Shown: positions 10,046 through 20,791 of the stretch, in pieces
How positions within the stretch are numbered: the stretch's first letter is position 1
Layout of the letters: each line of letters opens with the position of its first letter
Assembly (NCBI GenBank): GCA_034231615.1
Contig: CM067322.1
Coordinates: forward strand, 54,073,685 to 54,137,684
Length of the DNA stretch: 64,000 nt
Source: Meghimatium bilineatum
Taxonomy: Eukaryota > Mollusca > Gastropoda > Stylommatophora > Philomycidae
Direction: 5' to 3'
Program-made: the position numbers and the translations under genes
Notes under the pieces: generated by a model
What the model was told of the DNA's origin: nothing
The model's input: the letters and a program-made list of their open reading frames with translations, nothing else
Databases searched by the model: none

Positions 10046-11345
10046 AAGGAGCACAAACAGGTTAGCATGAGAGCGAGAAGGGTATTGGAAGAAGACAGAA
10101 GTAGTGAGATAAAGAGGGTAAAACAAAGTGAAAAAGTAAAGGTACGGATGGAGGGAAAATGATAGAATGATTCAAATGGAGTAAAAATCAAATCAAGTCA
10201 AATAAAACAAATAAAATACAAATTTACTTAGCTGGGGTAACTGAGGCTGAGCTTTGTCTTGTCCAAAATGAGGGAATGGAAAGGAACGGGCAGAGAACAG
10301 ACGCATTAACTAAAGCAAGACCGTAGACAAAAAATGTAAGTCAAGGTACCAAACAGAGAGTTGTATCAAGCGTTCCAGGCCGTGAACATTGCGCACAACC
10401 CAGAAGCGTAGTAGGCCAATTCAAGGGTGGTGAAAGTGACCGAGTGGAGGGGGGGGGGCTAGGATAGCGACGGACAGAGACAGATAGAACCGCAAAGTGC
10501 AAGTATCGCGATAACATGGCAGCTATGACTCGAACATAAGACATGCAATTATTAATAGAAGAGAGGAAAGAGAAGGATGCACGGGGAGGGGGGGGGGACA
10601 AGAAATAAAAAAGAGAAAAGGAAAGATGAAAGGTACAGTCAGAATCTGAAGTAGTAAAGCGGTATGGGCCCCGAATTATAACAAAGATACGTCGCAAGAG
10701 GTGGACATGCGGAGGTGAGGTAGAGGGTGCAGGGAAGACACTACTGAAGCGATGGGAGACGTCGCAGAAAAGAGCGTAGTGGGAAGTTATCACTGTGTAC
10801 TTACCTGAGACTGATACAGAACGATAAATAATAAGTTAACGATAGAGTGTGTAAATACGGTGCCGAAAAAGGGAACGCCAGCGTAGATGGAGAATCAGGA
10901 AGCAATTATCTGGGCCCATGGCGGAGGGAGACAACCCCGAAACTACAACCCAGGCATGTGAAATGTATTGTATGACGCAAGGGTATGTCGAGTCGTCGTA
11001 AGTAGCGAGTCGGTGTCATGGGACCTACATGGTCGGTGTAGGTCGGGGTGGCAGAAGTCCCAATGAGACATAACGGAAGATGAATCAAGGATGCAACCAC
11101 AACGCAAGTTATCTTTTTAGGCTATATGTTTGGAAATGTGACCGATCGCAAAAATCGAAGATGATATAACATGGATGAACCAGACGTACGTCGAAAACCT
11201 CGTGTGAGAATTGCTCGCACTGTAGACTGGCCCATCTAAAAGCAACAACGAACAGAGGACAGAGCCTTGAACCACCAACACACAATCCCTTAGTACGTAC
11301 CATGTACTGTGGGGAGGAGGGGGGACTGTCAGAGGAATCTATGTG
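10046..11345. other. purine-rich strand-biased region
   Basis: The plus strand is strikingly rich in A and G for more than 1 kb (GGAAAGAGAAGGATGC and similar), with G10 runs at 10449-10458 and 10588-10597. The minus strand therefore stays open as pyrimidine-rich, Ser/Pro/Phe-rich frames, such as 150 codons at 10341-10793. These have no recognisable domain and I do not call them genes. The region adjoins the HC element at 9855 and may be its body. Confidence 0.4.
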
Positions 11346-11400
11346 TGGCATCTCTATCTGAGACCGGTTGGTATATATCCGCGTTTTTCGTGAAATAGAT

Positions 11401-11595
11401 GTTAAAATCTTATAATTCTCATTTTTAGTTTTTTTTTTTTAAGTACTTTTAGCCGCTCCTATTATCCTTTTAGTTTAATTTTTTTTAGAGTCTATGAAAG
11501 TACTTTTTGCCGCTCCTATTATCCTTTTAGTTTAATTTTTTTTAGAGTCTATGAAAGTACTTTTAGCCGCTCCTATTATCCTTTAAAATTCTTTT
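11401..11595. repeat. 57-bp minisatellite, 3 units, T-rich
   Basis: TACTTTTAGCCGCTCC begins at 11444, again (as TACTTTTTGCC) at 11501, and at 11558, giving exact 57-base spacing. The leader TTATAATTCTCATTTTTAG also occurs at 39651-39668, before a related ATACTTTTAGCCATTC. The unit is therefore part of a dispersed repeat that became tandem here. Confidence 0.85.
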
Positions 11596-11929
11596 TCACA
11601 TCTTTACAAAATTACAAAAATGTAAGGACTATTACAATTGACTGATACGATGTGAATGTTGCTCTAGCTTATAGGAACGATTAACTGTTTTCTATGGTGA
11701 CAGCTGAAACAAATCAAATGTCAATGAATACCTTCATGTTTTCCTAGAATTGTGAGATTTATGTTACGGTTGGGAAATCGATAGAAATCAACAGCAAAAA
11801 TCAAATAAAAATTGCCTTAATAATGGATGGAACGTACATTTTGTGAATTAGAAAGTGTGAGGAGTAGAAGTGGTATTAGAGCTTCAGGCATGCCTTTCTC
11901 TAGATACAGGTCCTGTCAACTAGTTACAC

Positions 11930-12045
11930 AAAGCGCTACTCATCTTAACTAATATAATTTTTTCATTGGCTGACAACAAAATGTATACTCAAAGTGGCCA
12001 ATGAAAAGCTTGTATTAGTCGCATCAGGAGAAAAGAGTTATCTTG
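11930..12045. mobile_element. palindromic MITE-like element, copy 1
   Basis: TTTTTCATTGGCTGACAAC faces GTGGCCAATGAAAAGC across about 25 bases. The same palindrome with a similar centre (ACAAA-TATACAC type) occurs at 28790-28925 and 37185-37330. No coding frame. The termini are not certain. Confidence 0.5.
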
Positions 12046-12221
12046 TGTGTGACAAGCACACAGGACATATTTCAGGAGTTGGGACTATTTTCAGGGGACC
12101 GTAAATGTGTGTAATTGAAGAAGAGAGACTGTGTGAAGTTTTGGGTATTTTGTCTTAATTGCGTTGGATGACAAACTCCTGCAAATAGCAGGCTCTTTTC
12201 AACAAAAGGTACTGAATTGTA

Positions 12222-12292
12222 TCATGATATACAGCATTGCAGCGATATCTGCACATTGACCGGACACATCCGATTTCAGCTTGTCTTCTACG
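12222..12292 (-). mobile_element. GAA-A retroposon fragment
   Basis: ATACAGCATTGCAGCGATAT, CTGCACATTGACCGGACACA and CCGATTTCAGC match, in reverse, the GAA-A block around GAAGTCGGATGTGTCAGG and CAGATATCGCAGCAATGC. Only about 70 bases survive. It is abutted by the 28-bp minisatellite. Confidence 0.65.
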
Positions 12293-12912
12293 CTAAATGT
12301 GTGATATGTATGGTAGCAAGCTAAATATGTGATATGTATGGTAACAAGCTAAATTATGTGATATGTATGGTAGCATGATAAATATGTGATATGTATGGTA
12401 TCATGATAAATGTGTGATATGTATGGTAGCATGATAAATGTGTGATATGTATGGTAGCATGATAAATGTGTGATATGTATGGTAGCATGATAAATGTGTG
12501 ATATGTATGGTAGCATGATAAATGTGTGATATGTATGGTAAACAAATTAAATATATATGGTAGTATGATAAATGTGTGATATGTATGGTAGCATGATAAA
12601 TGTGTGATATGTATGGTAGCATGATAAATGTGTGATATGTATGGTAGCATGATAAATGTGTGATATGTATGGTAAACAAATTAAATATGTATTGCAGCAT
12701 GATAAATGTGTGAAATGTATAGTAACAAGCTAAGCGTGTGATGTGTATTGAAACATGCTAAATTTGTGAAATGTTTGGTAACAAGCTAAATGTGTGATAT
12801 GTATTGCAGCATGATAAATGTGTGAAATTTATGGTAACAAATTAAATGTGTGATATGTATTGTAGCACACTAAATGTTTTGTTGTGTATGGTAGCATGAT
12901 AAATATGTGAAA
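12292..12912. repeat. 28-bp minisatellite, about 22 units
   Basis: The unit is about TGTGTGATATGTATGGTAGC plus ATGATAAA. The centre (12360-12670) is homogeneous and both edges are diverged. A GTAAACAAATTAAATATATA variant occurs twice (about 12538 and 12672), implying a multi-unit duplication. The two ~100-codon minus frames (IYHATIHITHLSCYHTYHTF) come from the array, since three 28-bp units make 84 bases. Confidence 0.9.
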
Positions 12913-13879
12913 TGAATTTTGCAATGCCTCTTTTTCTTCCTGTCCAAGTAATGTAGGTCAGCTGTAGTAATTTGCACGCACCGCGGGCTTTGCTTACTGC
13001 CTAATAAATGAGTCCCAGGAGATGCCTTAACAGACAAGATAAAGACGATGGCTTAATGGGTTTTCTCATGCGTATCCGATTCGCTGCAGTGTGATATGCG
13101 CACCCATCCCAGCTCTTTCACCACATTCTCAGATTAATGCTACTTTCCCTCTCATTCTGGCTTTTCAGAGTTCTGCATGTCCGGGCATTTTCTACATAAA
13201 TCGCAATCATCCAAATGGTTTGTGGTTGTTTGCAGCCATTACTGTAATGAAGACATGTATTTACCTGGTATCCTAGCAACGGAAAATAATGGGTAGGATT
13301 CGTTGTTCTCTAATTGTTGTTTTCTTTCCCGAAATATCCATATTGCGAGTGTTTGAAATATTTACTTGTACAGAGTGACAGATTGAAATTTGGTTTGACG
13401 TGATCGACTCTTTAAGTCCACTGGACCCTAAGCAAGATGAATTTAAGTGCTTTTTGGCCTCAAAAAATCTCTTTGAAATGCCGGAGAGTTGAATGTTTTC
13501 TGAAAACAATTGAATAAGTGTAAATAAACCAGTCTCGCAAATAGCTTGACTCGAAATCAGCGCTGTGAGAATAGTTGTGTTTTAAGGACATTGTTAGTCT
13601 AAGTTTTCACGTGCTTTCATCATAGATTACTGATATAATAGAGGCCATGAGCACTATCTGGTATCCATTGATAAAGAGAAAAACAAAGGGAAATCCTTAG
13701 TAGAAACTTGTTTAACTACTTTCTAATTCTATTTGATTACTACAGATGGAATAGAAAAAGTTATACCTATTCCAGGTGACAAAAGTCAGGATTAAATTTT
13801 TGTAAATGATTCTTATAAACCAAATTGGTTAGAGGAAAATTTAAAAAATGGTTCAAAGTGAGTATATGATTGACTTAAC
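12913..13879. other. spacer, nothing recognised
   Basis: Nearly 1 kb without a recognisable gene, RNA or family repeat. GC is slightly raised at 12960-13210. Confidence 0.4.
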
Positions 13880-14092
13880 AGTACTTGGATTTTCCAGATG
13901 TACGCCGTGCTTGCCAGCAAGCGGCAAGCCGCATGCATCGGATACAACTAGCAACTTAAAGCTTAAAGCTATACCTCCTAGAGTTCTCCAAAAAATATGT
14001 AAATAAAATATACGCCACGACTCGTATTCGAACCCACAACCTTTCGAGCGCAAGGAAAACACTTTAACCACAAGGATACATAAGGAGGATAC
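13880..14092 (-). mobile_element. SINE1, tRNA-derived
   Basis: On minus, from 14092 downward, the element reads CCTTGTGGTTAAAGTG (A-box-like), then GCGCTCGAAAGGTTGTGGG, then GGGTTCGAATACG (B-box), then TTTTGGAGAACTC and a 3' part with GCGGCTTGCCGCTTGC. The same 3' block (GGCGGCTTGCCGCTTCG) follows the SINE1 body at 31190-31220. This makes it one of the fuller copies, showing a body of about 210 bases. Confidence 0.75.
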
Positions 14093-14319
14093 ACAATTAC
14101 AGAATAATAATATTAATGGATAGACATATATACGAAATAAGCAACATTTTTGAATGTATTAAGTGCTTGCAAGAATAATGCGGCTGTTTTCGTTGCTGAC
14201 AAGTCGTAAGAGACGCCAGAGGTCATTCTAGTTACAGAAACACCGACAATAGAAATATATCTTCTTCTGTATTGGCTCGTCCTCCTAAAAATCAACAAGT
14301 TGTAATGATGAGAACCGAA

Positions 14320-14440
14320 CGCATTCTGTCATGGCTTAAGGCTTAGCGGCGATATCTGTCTTTTTCTGTCTGACACGTCCAACGTCAGCATAGAATCTTG
14401 GTCACGTCTAACCTATGGGAGGATGTTAATTACGCTAATA
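14320..14440 (-). mobile_element. GAA-A retroposon fragment, decayed
   Basis: ACGCATTCTGTCATGGCTTA, GCGGCGATATCTGTC and CTGACACGTCCAACGTCAGC correspond in order to the reverse complement of the GAA-A 3' half. The tail is missing. Confidence 0.6.
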
Positions 14441-15245
14441 ATGAAATAAGTCATTTAGCTGAGAGCAGGTATTTAGTGAGAGCCCATAGTCCCTTGTCCA
14501 AAAGCAGAGGTTTCCCTCTGTTGTGTAGCTATGACGACACTTGGATTTCTATAAGTTTGTTCCACAAGCATGGTTGTGTTATGAAGATATTTGCATGCGC
14601 GTTTAACCCCCGAATGAACGCAATCCCATACTGCAGTATCAGAGGACCATCACGTCCTGTCAGACGCGCAGTACACATTTGCGAGCCAACTGTTTTATCA
14701 TTCTTCTGTTAGATTTGTTGACATATGCGCAGTTGACCTATGCGCTGTTGTCCTATGCGCAGTGGACCTATGCGCAATATATCTAACATTTACTGCAACT
14801 TATGAGTCTGTACTTAGAGGACACAGATGAAATGTCTTCTGTCTTACATCTTTTCGGCATCATTGTGATCATGTGATAGAAGATAAAAGTAAGAAATTGA
14901 TATAAGACATACAATAGCCACGATATTTCGTTTTCACGTGACATGCTGTCAGCCTATCCTCCAAGGTTTTTTTTCGCTCCTACGACATTTCTGGAACGAA
15001 GACGATGGTCCTGTTCTTTGCACAATGAACTAGAAGTCCACGCCTCTGTTTCTACACAGGCGGAACCTATGACACGTCGATTTATGTGTGTTATTGTGTG
15101 TTTTCGGTGATTAACAAAACTGTATTATGCTGTACAAATCTTTTTGTATTGGATTTAAGTTTTGTTGTAGTGAGTAAACATTAAACAATAGTTAAATCAA
15201 CAAAAGAAATAGCAAGGAAAAAGAAAAGAATACATAGAAAACAGG
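14441..15245. repeat. spacer containing a 15-bp tandem repeat
   Basis: Four units of about TATGCGCAGTTGACC lie at 14723-14779. The remaining sequence shows no gene. A 104-codon plus frame at 14398-14712 has no recognisable domain and overlaps retroposon debris. Confidence 0.6.
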
Positions 15246-15260
15246 TGGGGGGGGGGGGGG
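15246..15260. repeat. G14 homopolymer
   Basis: Fourteen consecutive G at 15247-15260, one of many long poly-G/C runs in this AT-rich window. Confidence 0.95.
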
Positions 15261-15315
15261 TACGGCGAGAGAGTTCACAGAGGTGGGACTCACATGAAAT
15301 GAAGATGACAACATA

Positions 15316-15445
15316 TCACATGTTTGTAACATACAATTGTAACAAAATTTATAGCATGTATGTTTGTAACATGTAACATATAGTAAAACAAAATTTATAA
15401 CATGTATGTTTGTAACATACATTTGTAACAAAATGTGTTTGTGAT
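15316..15445. repeat. TGTTTGTAACATAC minisatellite, about 3 units
   Basis: The words ATGTTTGTAACATAC, TTGTAACAAAATTTATA and GCATGTATGTTTGTAAC recur with a period of about 45-55 bases and small internal indels. Confidence 0.7.
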
Positions 15446-15499
15446 AAAATATGACAGAATAGAGGCAAAAAAAACATCCTAATACATATACCAAAAGCC

Positions 15500-15885
15500 A
15501 CAGATAAGAGACTTGACTCCTTTGAAAACAAATGCCTACGTACCATTCTGAATGTTAAGTGGAGTGACTTTAAATCTAACACTACTGTAAGAGAGGAAAG
15601 CAAACAAACCTATATATCTTCGTTCATTAGACAAAGGCGTTAAACTTACATCGGCCATGTTTTCAGAATGAACAGCCTAAGAATTCCCCAGCAGTCACTA
15701 TATTGGGTGCCACCTGGAGTAAGAAGAAGAGGGAGACCTAGAGAAACTCTACGAAGAACCATTAATAGATAAGGCATGTCAATGAACCTAAACAACACGC
15801 AACAATTGAAAGACCTGGCAACACAGACAGAAATGGAAAGCTATGGTTTCTGTCCTATGCGGCGCCTATGGTCCTGGAGGAACAT
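15500..15885 (+). mobile_element. RTE-like LINE C-terminal fragment
   Basis: Interrupted frames give FENKCLRTILNVKWSDFKSN, then RRLTYIGHVFRMNSLRIPQQ, then VPPGVRRRGRPRETLRRTI, then DLATQTEMESYGFCPMRR. This is the domain that follows RT in RTE-like LINEs, with its conserved R-x-L-x-(W/Y)(I/F)GH-x-x-R-M and GRPR-x-T motifs. There is a stop after RRTINR and at least one frameshift. A second member of this family is at 53535-53960. Confidence 0.75.
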
Positions 15886-16104
15886 AACAACATAACAATA
15901 CATATACCATGCATCCGAGGATGTGTAAACACATTAGAAGAACAAAGGAGTTGTTGATTCATTGTTTAATTGATTGATTGATGTTATATATTGCTAAAAC
16001 ATGGGAAAGTGCAGTGTGTCGCTGCTTTCGAATGTGTAATTACAATTTATGTTTGTAGCACAGTATATTTTAATATTTCTTTTGTTCCTGGCTGCCCAGA
16101 CCAA

Positions 16105-16185
16105 AGAGGGTCAACATTATGAGAAGCAATGCTCAAATCGGGTGTGTCAGGCTTAAAGGCGCAGCTATTCAGTGTCTGTGTCTAT
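16105..16185 (+). mobile_element. GAA-A retroposon fragment
   Basis: CAATGCTCAAATCGGGTGTG and TCAGGCTTAAAGGCGCAGC match the GAA-A stretch ATGCTGAAGTCGGATGTGTC / AGGCCGAAAGGCGCAG. About 80 bases survive. It supplies the start of the 114-codon frame at 16119-16463, which is therefore not a gene. Confidence 0.6.
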
Positions 16186-16349
16186 TTCTTTACAAAGCAG
16201 GAGCTTGTCACATGGACGTCATTTGTAACACACAAATAGGCTATAGACACAAATATGCAATGTTCAGTAATGTTGGTTCATCCAACTGTAACACATATTC
16301 TATGATTCTACTAGAAATATGTTGCATGTATTTTCATACTAGATCTGTG

Positions 16350-16745
16350 TTACCAATGTCAAACATGGCGCTTGACAAAAACAGTAGCAAAAAAGATAAT
16401 AGTTTTCGAAATGCAATGTTTGAGGAAAGCTATAAATGTCACGAGAAGAAACCGCCAGAGTAATGAAGATATCAGGAAAGAAGTAAAGACTATCTCAAGT
16501 CAAGACTACATCGAGAGGCAGAAAAACCAGATGGTTTGATTACGTCATAAGAATGGAACATGAGCAACCAGCCCTTCGAGCATACATCAGCAGAAGACCG
16601 GGCTACAAGGCACAAGAAAGACAGAAAGCTAGATGCGCAGAGACAATTAAAAAAACATTAAATAGACACATGATTACCATGGCCAATGCAACTAAAAACG
16701 GTCAAAGACAAAATACTCCCCCCCCCCCCGTCCACAAAACGCGTA
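16350..16745 (+). mobile_element. LINE 3' end, (CAGA)-tail family
   Basis: This reads in broken frames as NMALDKNSSKK, a CLR-like core, YIERQK, RMEHEQPALRAYISRRPGYK and NRHMITMANATKNGQR. The same order occurs on minus at 24384-25090: MALDNDTRKKITVCEIRLFR, YIERQ, RIEQTQPVLRVYNSRRSDYR, NGLTMANAAQMTKD. Both copies run directly into GACA/CAGA microsatellite. A C12 run lies at 16718-16729, just before the tail. Confidence 0.75.
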
Positions 16746-16760
16746 CAGGAAAAAGTGGAA

Positions 16761-16765
16761 ATGGC

Positions 16766-16802
<37 letters not shown>

Positions 16803-16825
16803 GCAGGCAGGCAGGCAGGCAGACC

Positions 16826-16864
<39 letters not shown>
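16761..16864 (+). repeat. GATA/GACA/GGCA microsatellite
   Basis: Tetranucleotide run: GATA units, then GACA, then GGCA, then GACA again. It sits at the 3' end of the (CAGA)-tail LINE fragment and is best read as its expanded tail. The Cys/Leu/Ser-rich minus frame here comes from the repeat. Confidence 0.9.
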
Positions 16865-16949
16865 TAAAATACCTACGCCCTACGCCCTTCGTCATAACAC
16901 ATACAACTCCAACATGGTTTTCTGGGTCTCTATCATTGATGACAGATAA

Positions 16950-17066
16950 TTCCACTCCTTAGTCTACTATCACAACATGTACAGACAATTCCACTCCTAA
17001 ATCTACTACGGCAAAACGTACATACAATTCCATTTCTACGTCTACTATTACAACATGTGACAAGCA
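16950..17066. repeat. 39-bp minisatellite, 3 units
   Basis: The unit is about TCCACTCCTTAGTCTACTAT plus CACAACATGTACAGACAAT. Two more units (GTCTACTACTGCAACATG, GTCTACTTACACAACATG) lie at 17398-17466. The 330 bases between the two clusters look like an insertion into one original array. Confidence 0.8.
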
Positions 17067-17397
17067 ATCTCATTACTAAATCTGGTTCATTACGGAGAGA
17101 TGTGTCCACACATTTCAACTTTTTAATATTAGGCTTGATTTCATACAGCTTCTGTGACACGAAGATTAAAAAAAACACACATCGTCTGCTACCGATAATT
17201 TTATCTGCACGCAACGCACTGAGAGTTGTCCCCCCCCCCCCAAGAAAAGGTCTTTCATGTAGGGAAAATGGGCCTCTCATTGTGTTGCCCGTAATTCGAT
17301 GACTGCTGCGTTGAATTCGTCTTTAGCGAAAATTTGTTTTGTTAAATAATGTATGGTTTGTTTCTCTAAAAATGTACTCATCTTCCCGTAATGTACC
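17067..17397. other. segment splitting the 39-bp array
   Basis: Unrelated sequence with a C12 run at 17230-17241. No gene or terminal repeats recognised. It separates two clusters of the same minisatellite. Confidence 0.4.
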
Positions 17398-17466
17398 CTA
17401 GTCTACTACTGCAACATGTACAAACAATACCACTCCTAAGTCTACTTACACAACATGTACAGACAA
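17398..17466. repeat. 39-bp minisatellite, right-hand cluster
   Basis: About two units of the array seen at 16950-17066, including ACAACATGTACAGACAATG. Confidence 0.7.
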
Positions 17467-19095
17467 TGATAGTCTTCTTTGCTCCCCTTTCGGGTTTCAA
17501 CAATAGACGGGAACTCACAACCCTTTACCAATCTGCCAGAGGTTTTATTAATTGTATATTAATGTTATTTAAGAGATAACACTACCTTACCTACACAGTG
17601 ATATCTCATGTATCAAGCTCTGAAAATAACTCAAAAAAACTACGGATAAATTTGTGAGCTCACTATCAGACTTGAAATTAATTAAATCAGTTTTAAAAAA
17701 AAAATTTGTTGTGAAATGGTTAAATATTCCTTGAAATAATAAATCAAGGAGTCAAAGCTATATCATTTTTCGGTATCTTTAAAATCTCTTTCAAACGTAT
17801 TGCCCCACCCCTATATTACTCTTTACTCTCATATCACCACGGGACGCCTTTATCCGCTCACCACTCCGTTGGGGCGGTACCACCTACGCTGAGAATGACT
17901 GATCTAAGCGTTTGACAACATCTGTGTTACGCGCACTTGGTAATGCGGGTTGGATAATTTCCGAAGGATGTTTCACCCTACTCGGAGGTTGCAGGAAGGT
18001 AACTTTGAAATAAGGAAATCCCGTTAACAGCAAAGCCCGCATCAGTAAGCAAGACGTTACCCGATGACGTGATAAATCGGCCTTGTATTTCCTATCCTCA
18101 ATCTAACTCATCTCTTTGTTTCTCCTACTTCAGCAACCTTCCACCTCCATACAGCTATGAGCTGGCGTGTGGTAACCTACTATATTGTGTAGTAATCAGA
18201 TTAAGTTTCGTGAGTTATTTTACAAAATATGTATCTATACATTTCTTAGTAACTACTATCATACTCAATGAAGACAAGTGTCCGTGACTTTGTGATGATA
18301 AATTATGCATAGATATCTTAGTACCCGGGTGATTTCGCCAGGCGTAAGATTGCATAGTTCTCACGTCGCTCTACATGTCAAAGAACAATGGTAATCTCCG
18401 CGTCTGTGAACGGAATGAAGGTGTGCACGCCATGCGTTATCTGACAATTCAAGCGGAAACGATTTCTATATTCACCACACAATTTCTGAGTGAATGACCG
18501 CCCCTATAAGTGCTCACGACAATATATTTCTCATCAGACATGCATAGCTCACGCACATTAAGCATACACATCTTGCCAGTAATAGTTCTCGCCGACGTCT
18601 ATAATCCTTCACCATAGAACAAGTGCAGTCTTTACTTTAAAATGTGTGCATTCATTACTGTAATTAAATTTATTTTTGTTATTATTTTAGAATTTTGATT
18701 ACTTTGTACCATTTCATCCATTAATCTATATGTCACACGTAAGACAGGATTTGGCTTCATACAGACTTAAAGTGCCACATTTTCTGACATTTAATTTGAG
18801 CAGGAATCCATATAAAGTGTATAAAACGTAAGCTGCTTGTCGAACAACTGTTGCAAGGTTTAGCTTTAATTGTCGTTTTCAGTTATCAGTTGAACAAGAA
18901 TTATGATGAAATTCCACACGACTAAATAAGTTTTATGCAATATTGCCTTTACAAAATGTGATGTATTTTCTTCTACGCTCGCTGTCATATTTCTTCAAAA
19001 TTGAAGACATGCGTTGTGTCTAAGTTTGTAGTCTAACAAATACATTTGCGTCTTTTAGCCGGACACATCTAACGTAGAGTTTTATTAACTTTGTT
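17467..19095. other. 1.6-kb stretch without recognised features
   Basis: No gene, RNA or family repeat identified. GC is higher at about 17800-18070 and 18330-18600, without an extended reading frame. The CGGACACATCTAACGTAGAG word just before 19081 resembles a minus GAA fragment. The region may hold regulatory or single-copy sequence, but nothing shows that directly. Confidence 0.35.
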
Positions 19096-19378
19096 CGCCC
19101 ATCTGTTGCCGGGGCCCGAAAGAGAAGCAAAGAATAGCAACACTGTTTACCTTCCACGCATGTCGTAAAAGGCGACTATGGAGGTTATGGGATGGAGTTG
19201 GCTGTCCCATCCCATATAGGGTCAGTGACCCAAGGCCATACTGAAGTCGGATGTGTCAGGACGAAAGGCGCAGATATCGCAGCAATGCTGTAAACCATGA
19301 CACACCGCAATTCCGTTCTCCGGACTACATCCTGCTAATCTGCAGGAGTTTGAGAACGAACGCAGAAGAAGGAGAAGA
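19096..19378 (+). mobile_element. GAA-A retroposon, full-length
   Basis: This starts CGCCCATCTGTTGCCGGGG and ends CGCAGAAGAAGGAGAAG. Landmark blocks in order are CCCGAAAGAGAAGCAAAG, ACTGTTTACCTTCCACGC, GTCGTAAAAGGCGACTA, GGGATGGAGTTGGCTG, CCCATATAGGGTCAGTGACC, AGTCGGATGTGTCAGG, GCAGATATCGCAGCAATG, CTCCGGACTACATCCTGC and TAATCTGCAGGAGTTTG. The flanks TTAACTTTGTT (19085-19095) and TGAACTTAGTT (19379-19389) form an imperfect target-site duplication. No ORF or clear Pol III boxes are seen. CCCATCCCATATAGGG-type palindromes near the middle could fold. Confidence 0.85.
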
Positions 19379-19436
19379 TGAACTTAGTTCTGTTGTGAGA
19401 TTGTGTATCAGAGCCCTTTAAAGCGGACTTATTTAG

Positions 19437-19612
19437 TAGACAACCCCTGGTGAGTTGCAAACATAGAATTCTGACACAAGTAGACAACCCCTGGTGAGTT
19501 GCAAACATAGAATTCTGACACAAGTAGACAACCCCTGGTGAGTTGCAAACATAGAATTCTGACACAAGTAGACAACCCCTGGTGAGTTGCAAACATAGAA
19601 TTCTGACAAAAG
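19437..19612. repeat. 44-bp minisatellite, 4 units
   Basis: Near-identical units start at 19437, 19481, 19525 and 19569 (TAGACAACCCCTGGTGAGTT...GAATTCTGACACAAG). The low divergence indicates recent amplification. It begins 58 bases after the end of a GAA-A copy. Confidence 0.9.
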
Positions 19613-19727
19613 TCTTTGTTGAACAGTTGATGAAAAACAAAACGCATTTTATGAAAAAAAAAAGACTTACAGATATATGCATCAACAATACCAGATTGCC
19701 GTCTAACGTGATCCCAGTCTTTCTCAT

Positions 19728-20205
19728 GCTGACTCAAAATTCTGAGTGAACTCACACACATGGTCTCATATTGACATACAATCCTGAGATAACTCACCCA
19801 CATTCTCATGCTGACTCACAATCCTGAGATAACTCACACACATTTTCTCATACTGACCTACAATCCTGAGATAATTCACATACACTTTCTCATGCTGACT
19901 CACTCATGAGATAACTCTCACACACTTTCTTCTCATGCTGACTCCCTCCTGAGATAACTCTCACACACTTTCTCATGCTGACTCACAATCCTGAGATAAC
20001 TCAAACACATTTTCTCCTGTTCACAATCCTAAGAGAACTCACACATACTTTCTCATACTGACGAATTCTGAGAGAACTCACACATACGTTCTCATCCTGA
20101 CTCCCAATCCTGAGATAATTCACACACACTTTTTCATGCTGACTCACAATCCTGAGATAACTCACACACACTTTCTCACGCTGGCCCACAATCCTGATAA
20201 AACTC
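19728..20205. repeat. 42-bp minisatellite, about 11 units, diverged
   Basis: The unit is about TGCTGACTCACAATCCTGAG plus ATAACTCACACACACTTTCTCA. Several units are shortened. It follows the 44-bp array, and both contain GAATTCTGA/CTGAG-like words. Confidence 0.85.
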
Positions 20206-20301
20206 ACTACGGACGTGACTAAAACTGCATTGTTATTTTCTGTATGTAAACATATGTCGATGTTTTCCATTTCTTATTTTGTACCGTAGAGTTTAACATT
20301 C

Positions 20302-20302
<1 letters not shown>

Positions 20303-20342
<40 letters not shown>
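20303..20342 (-). repeat. (TTGA)n tail microsatellite
   Basis: About ten ATCA units on plus, that is TTGA/TGAT on minus, directly after the stop of the minus-strand LINE at 20341-20695. This is best read as that LINE's 3' tail. Confidence 0.9.
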
Positions 20343-20695
20343 GTGCCATGCCGAATGGCGTAGGCGATCATGTTTCTCTGCGACTCTCTGTCTCTTGTGT
20401 TGTCAATAAGCTCGGTTGGTGAGCTTTTACCGTGCCACAATACAAGTCCATCTAGTAACTTTTCTCTTTGTCGTCCCCTATCTCTTCTCCCCTTGATCTT
20501 TCCAGTGGTTATTAAGTGTTCAAGTTGTGTTCTTCTCAGCACATGCCCTAGAAAATTTGATTGTCTGCCACTAATGTTTGATATTGTTGATCTTTTTACG
20601 CCAGCATTAATGAGAACCTCTTCATTGTTTTCTTAGCTGCTCATGGTATTTTCATCATTCTTCTCAGAAACCACATTTCTGTGTATACACAGTAC
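20341..20695 (-). mobile_element. RTE-like LINE 3' portion with (TTGA)n tail
   Basis: Minus-strand frame: EMWFLRRMMKIP, a short break, then NEEVLINAGVKRSTISN, FLGHVLRRTQLEHLITTGK, GRRDRGRQREKLLDGLVLW and finally NMIAYAIRHGT-stop at the tail. EMW-x-x-RRM, NEEVL, FLGHVLRR and the RGRQR-x-K-x-LD block are characteristic of the region after RT in RTE-like LINEs. One in-frame stop follows KIP and one base is lost there; the rest is open. It stops abruptly at about 20695, where a plus-strand LINE starts head-to-head. Relatives: 60500-60943 and 1087-1356. Confidence 0.85.
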
Positions 20696-20791
20696 TTATC
20701 GCTGGCAATCAAATCACAGGTGTTGGCAGAACGATGTCATATGCCGATGATATCCTGGTGATAACAGGGCAGAAATCGAGAAGAGTGTGTC

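Noticed and set aside
10341-10793. 150-codon minus frame, the longest outside repeats and LINEs
   Set aside because: Ser/Pro/Phe/Leu-rich composition follows from the purine-rich plus strand. No recognisable domain, so not called as a gene.
16692-16955. 87-codon minus frame rich in Cys/Leu/Ser/Val
   Set aside because: Translation of the GACA tetranucleotide repeat.
20303-20342. Stand-alone ATCA microsatellite
   Set aside because: It directly follows the stop of a minus-strand LINE and is better explained as that element's 3' tail.
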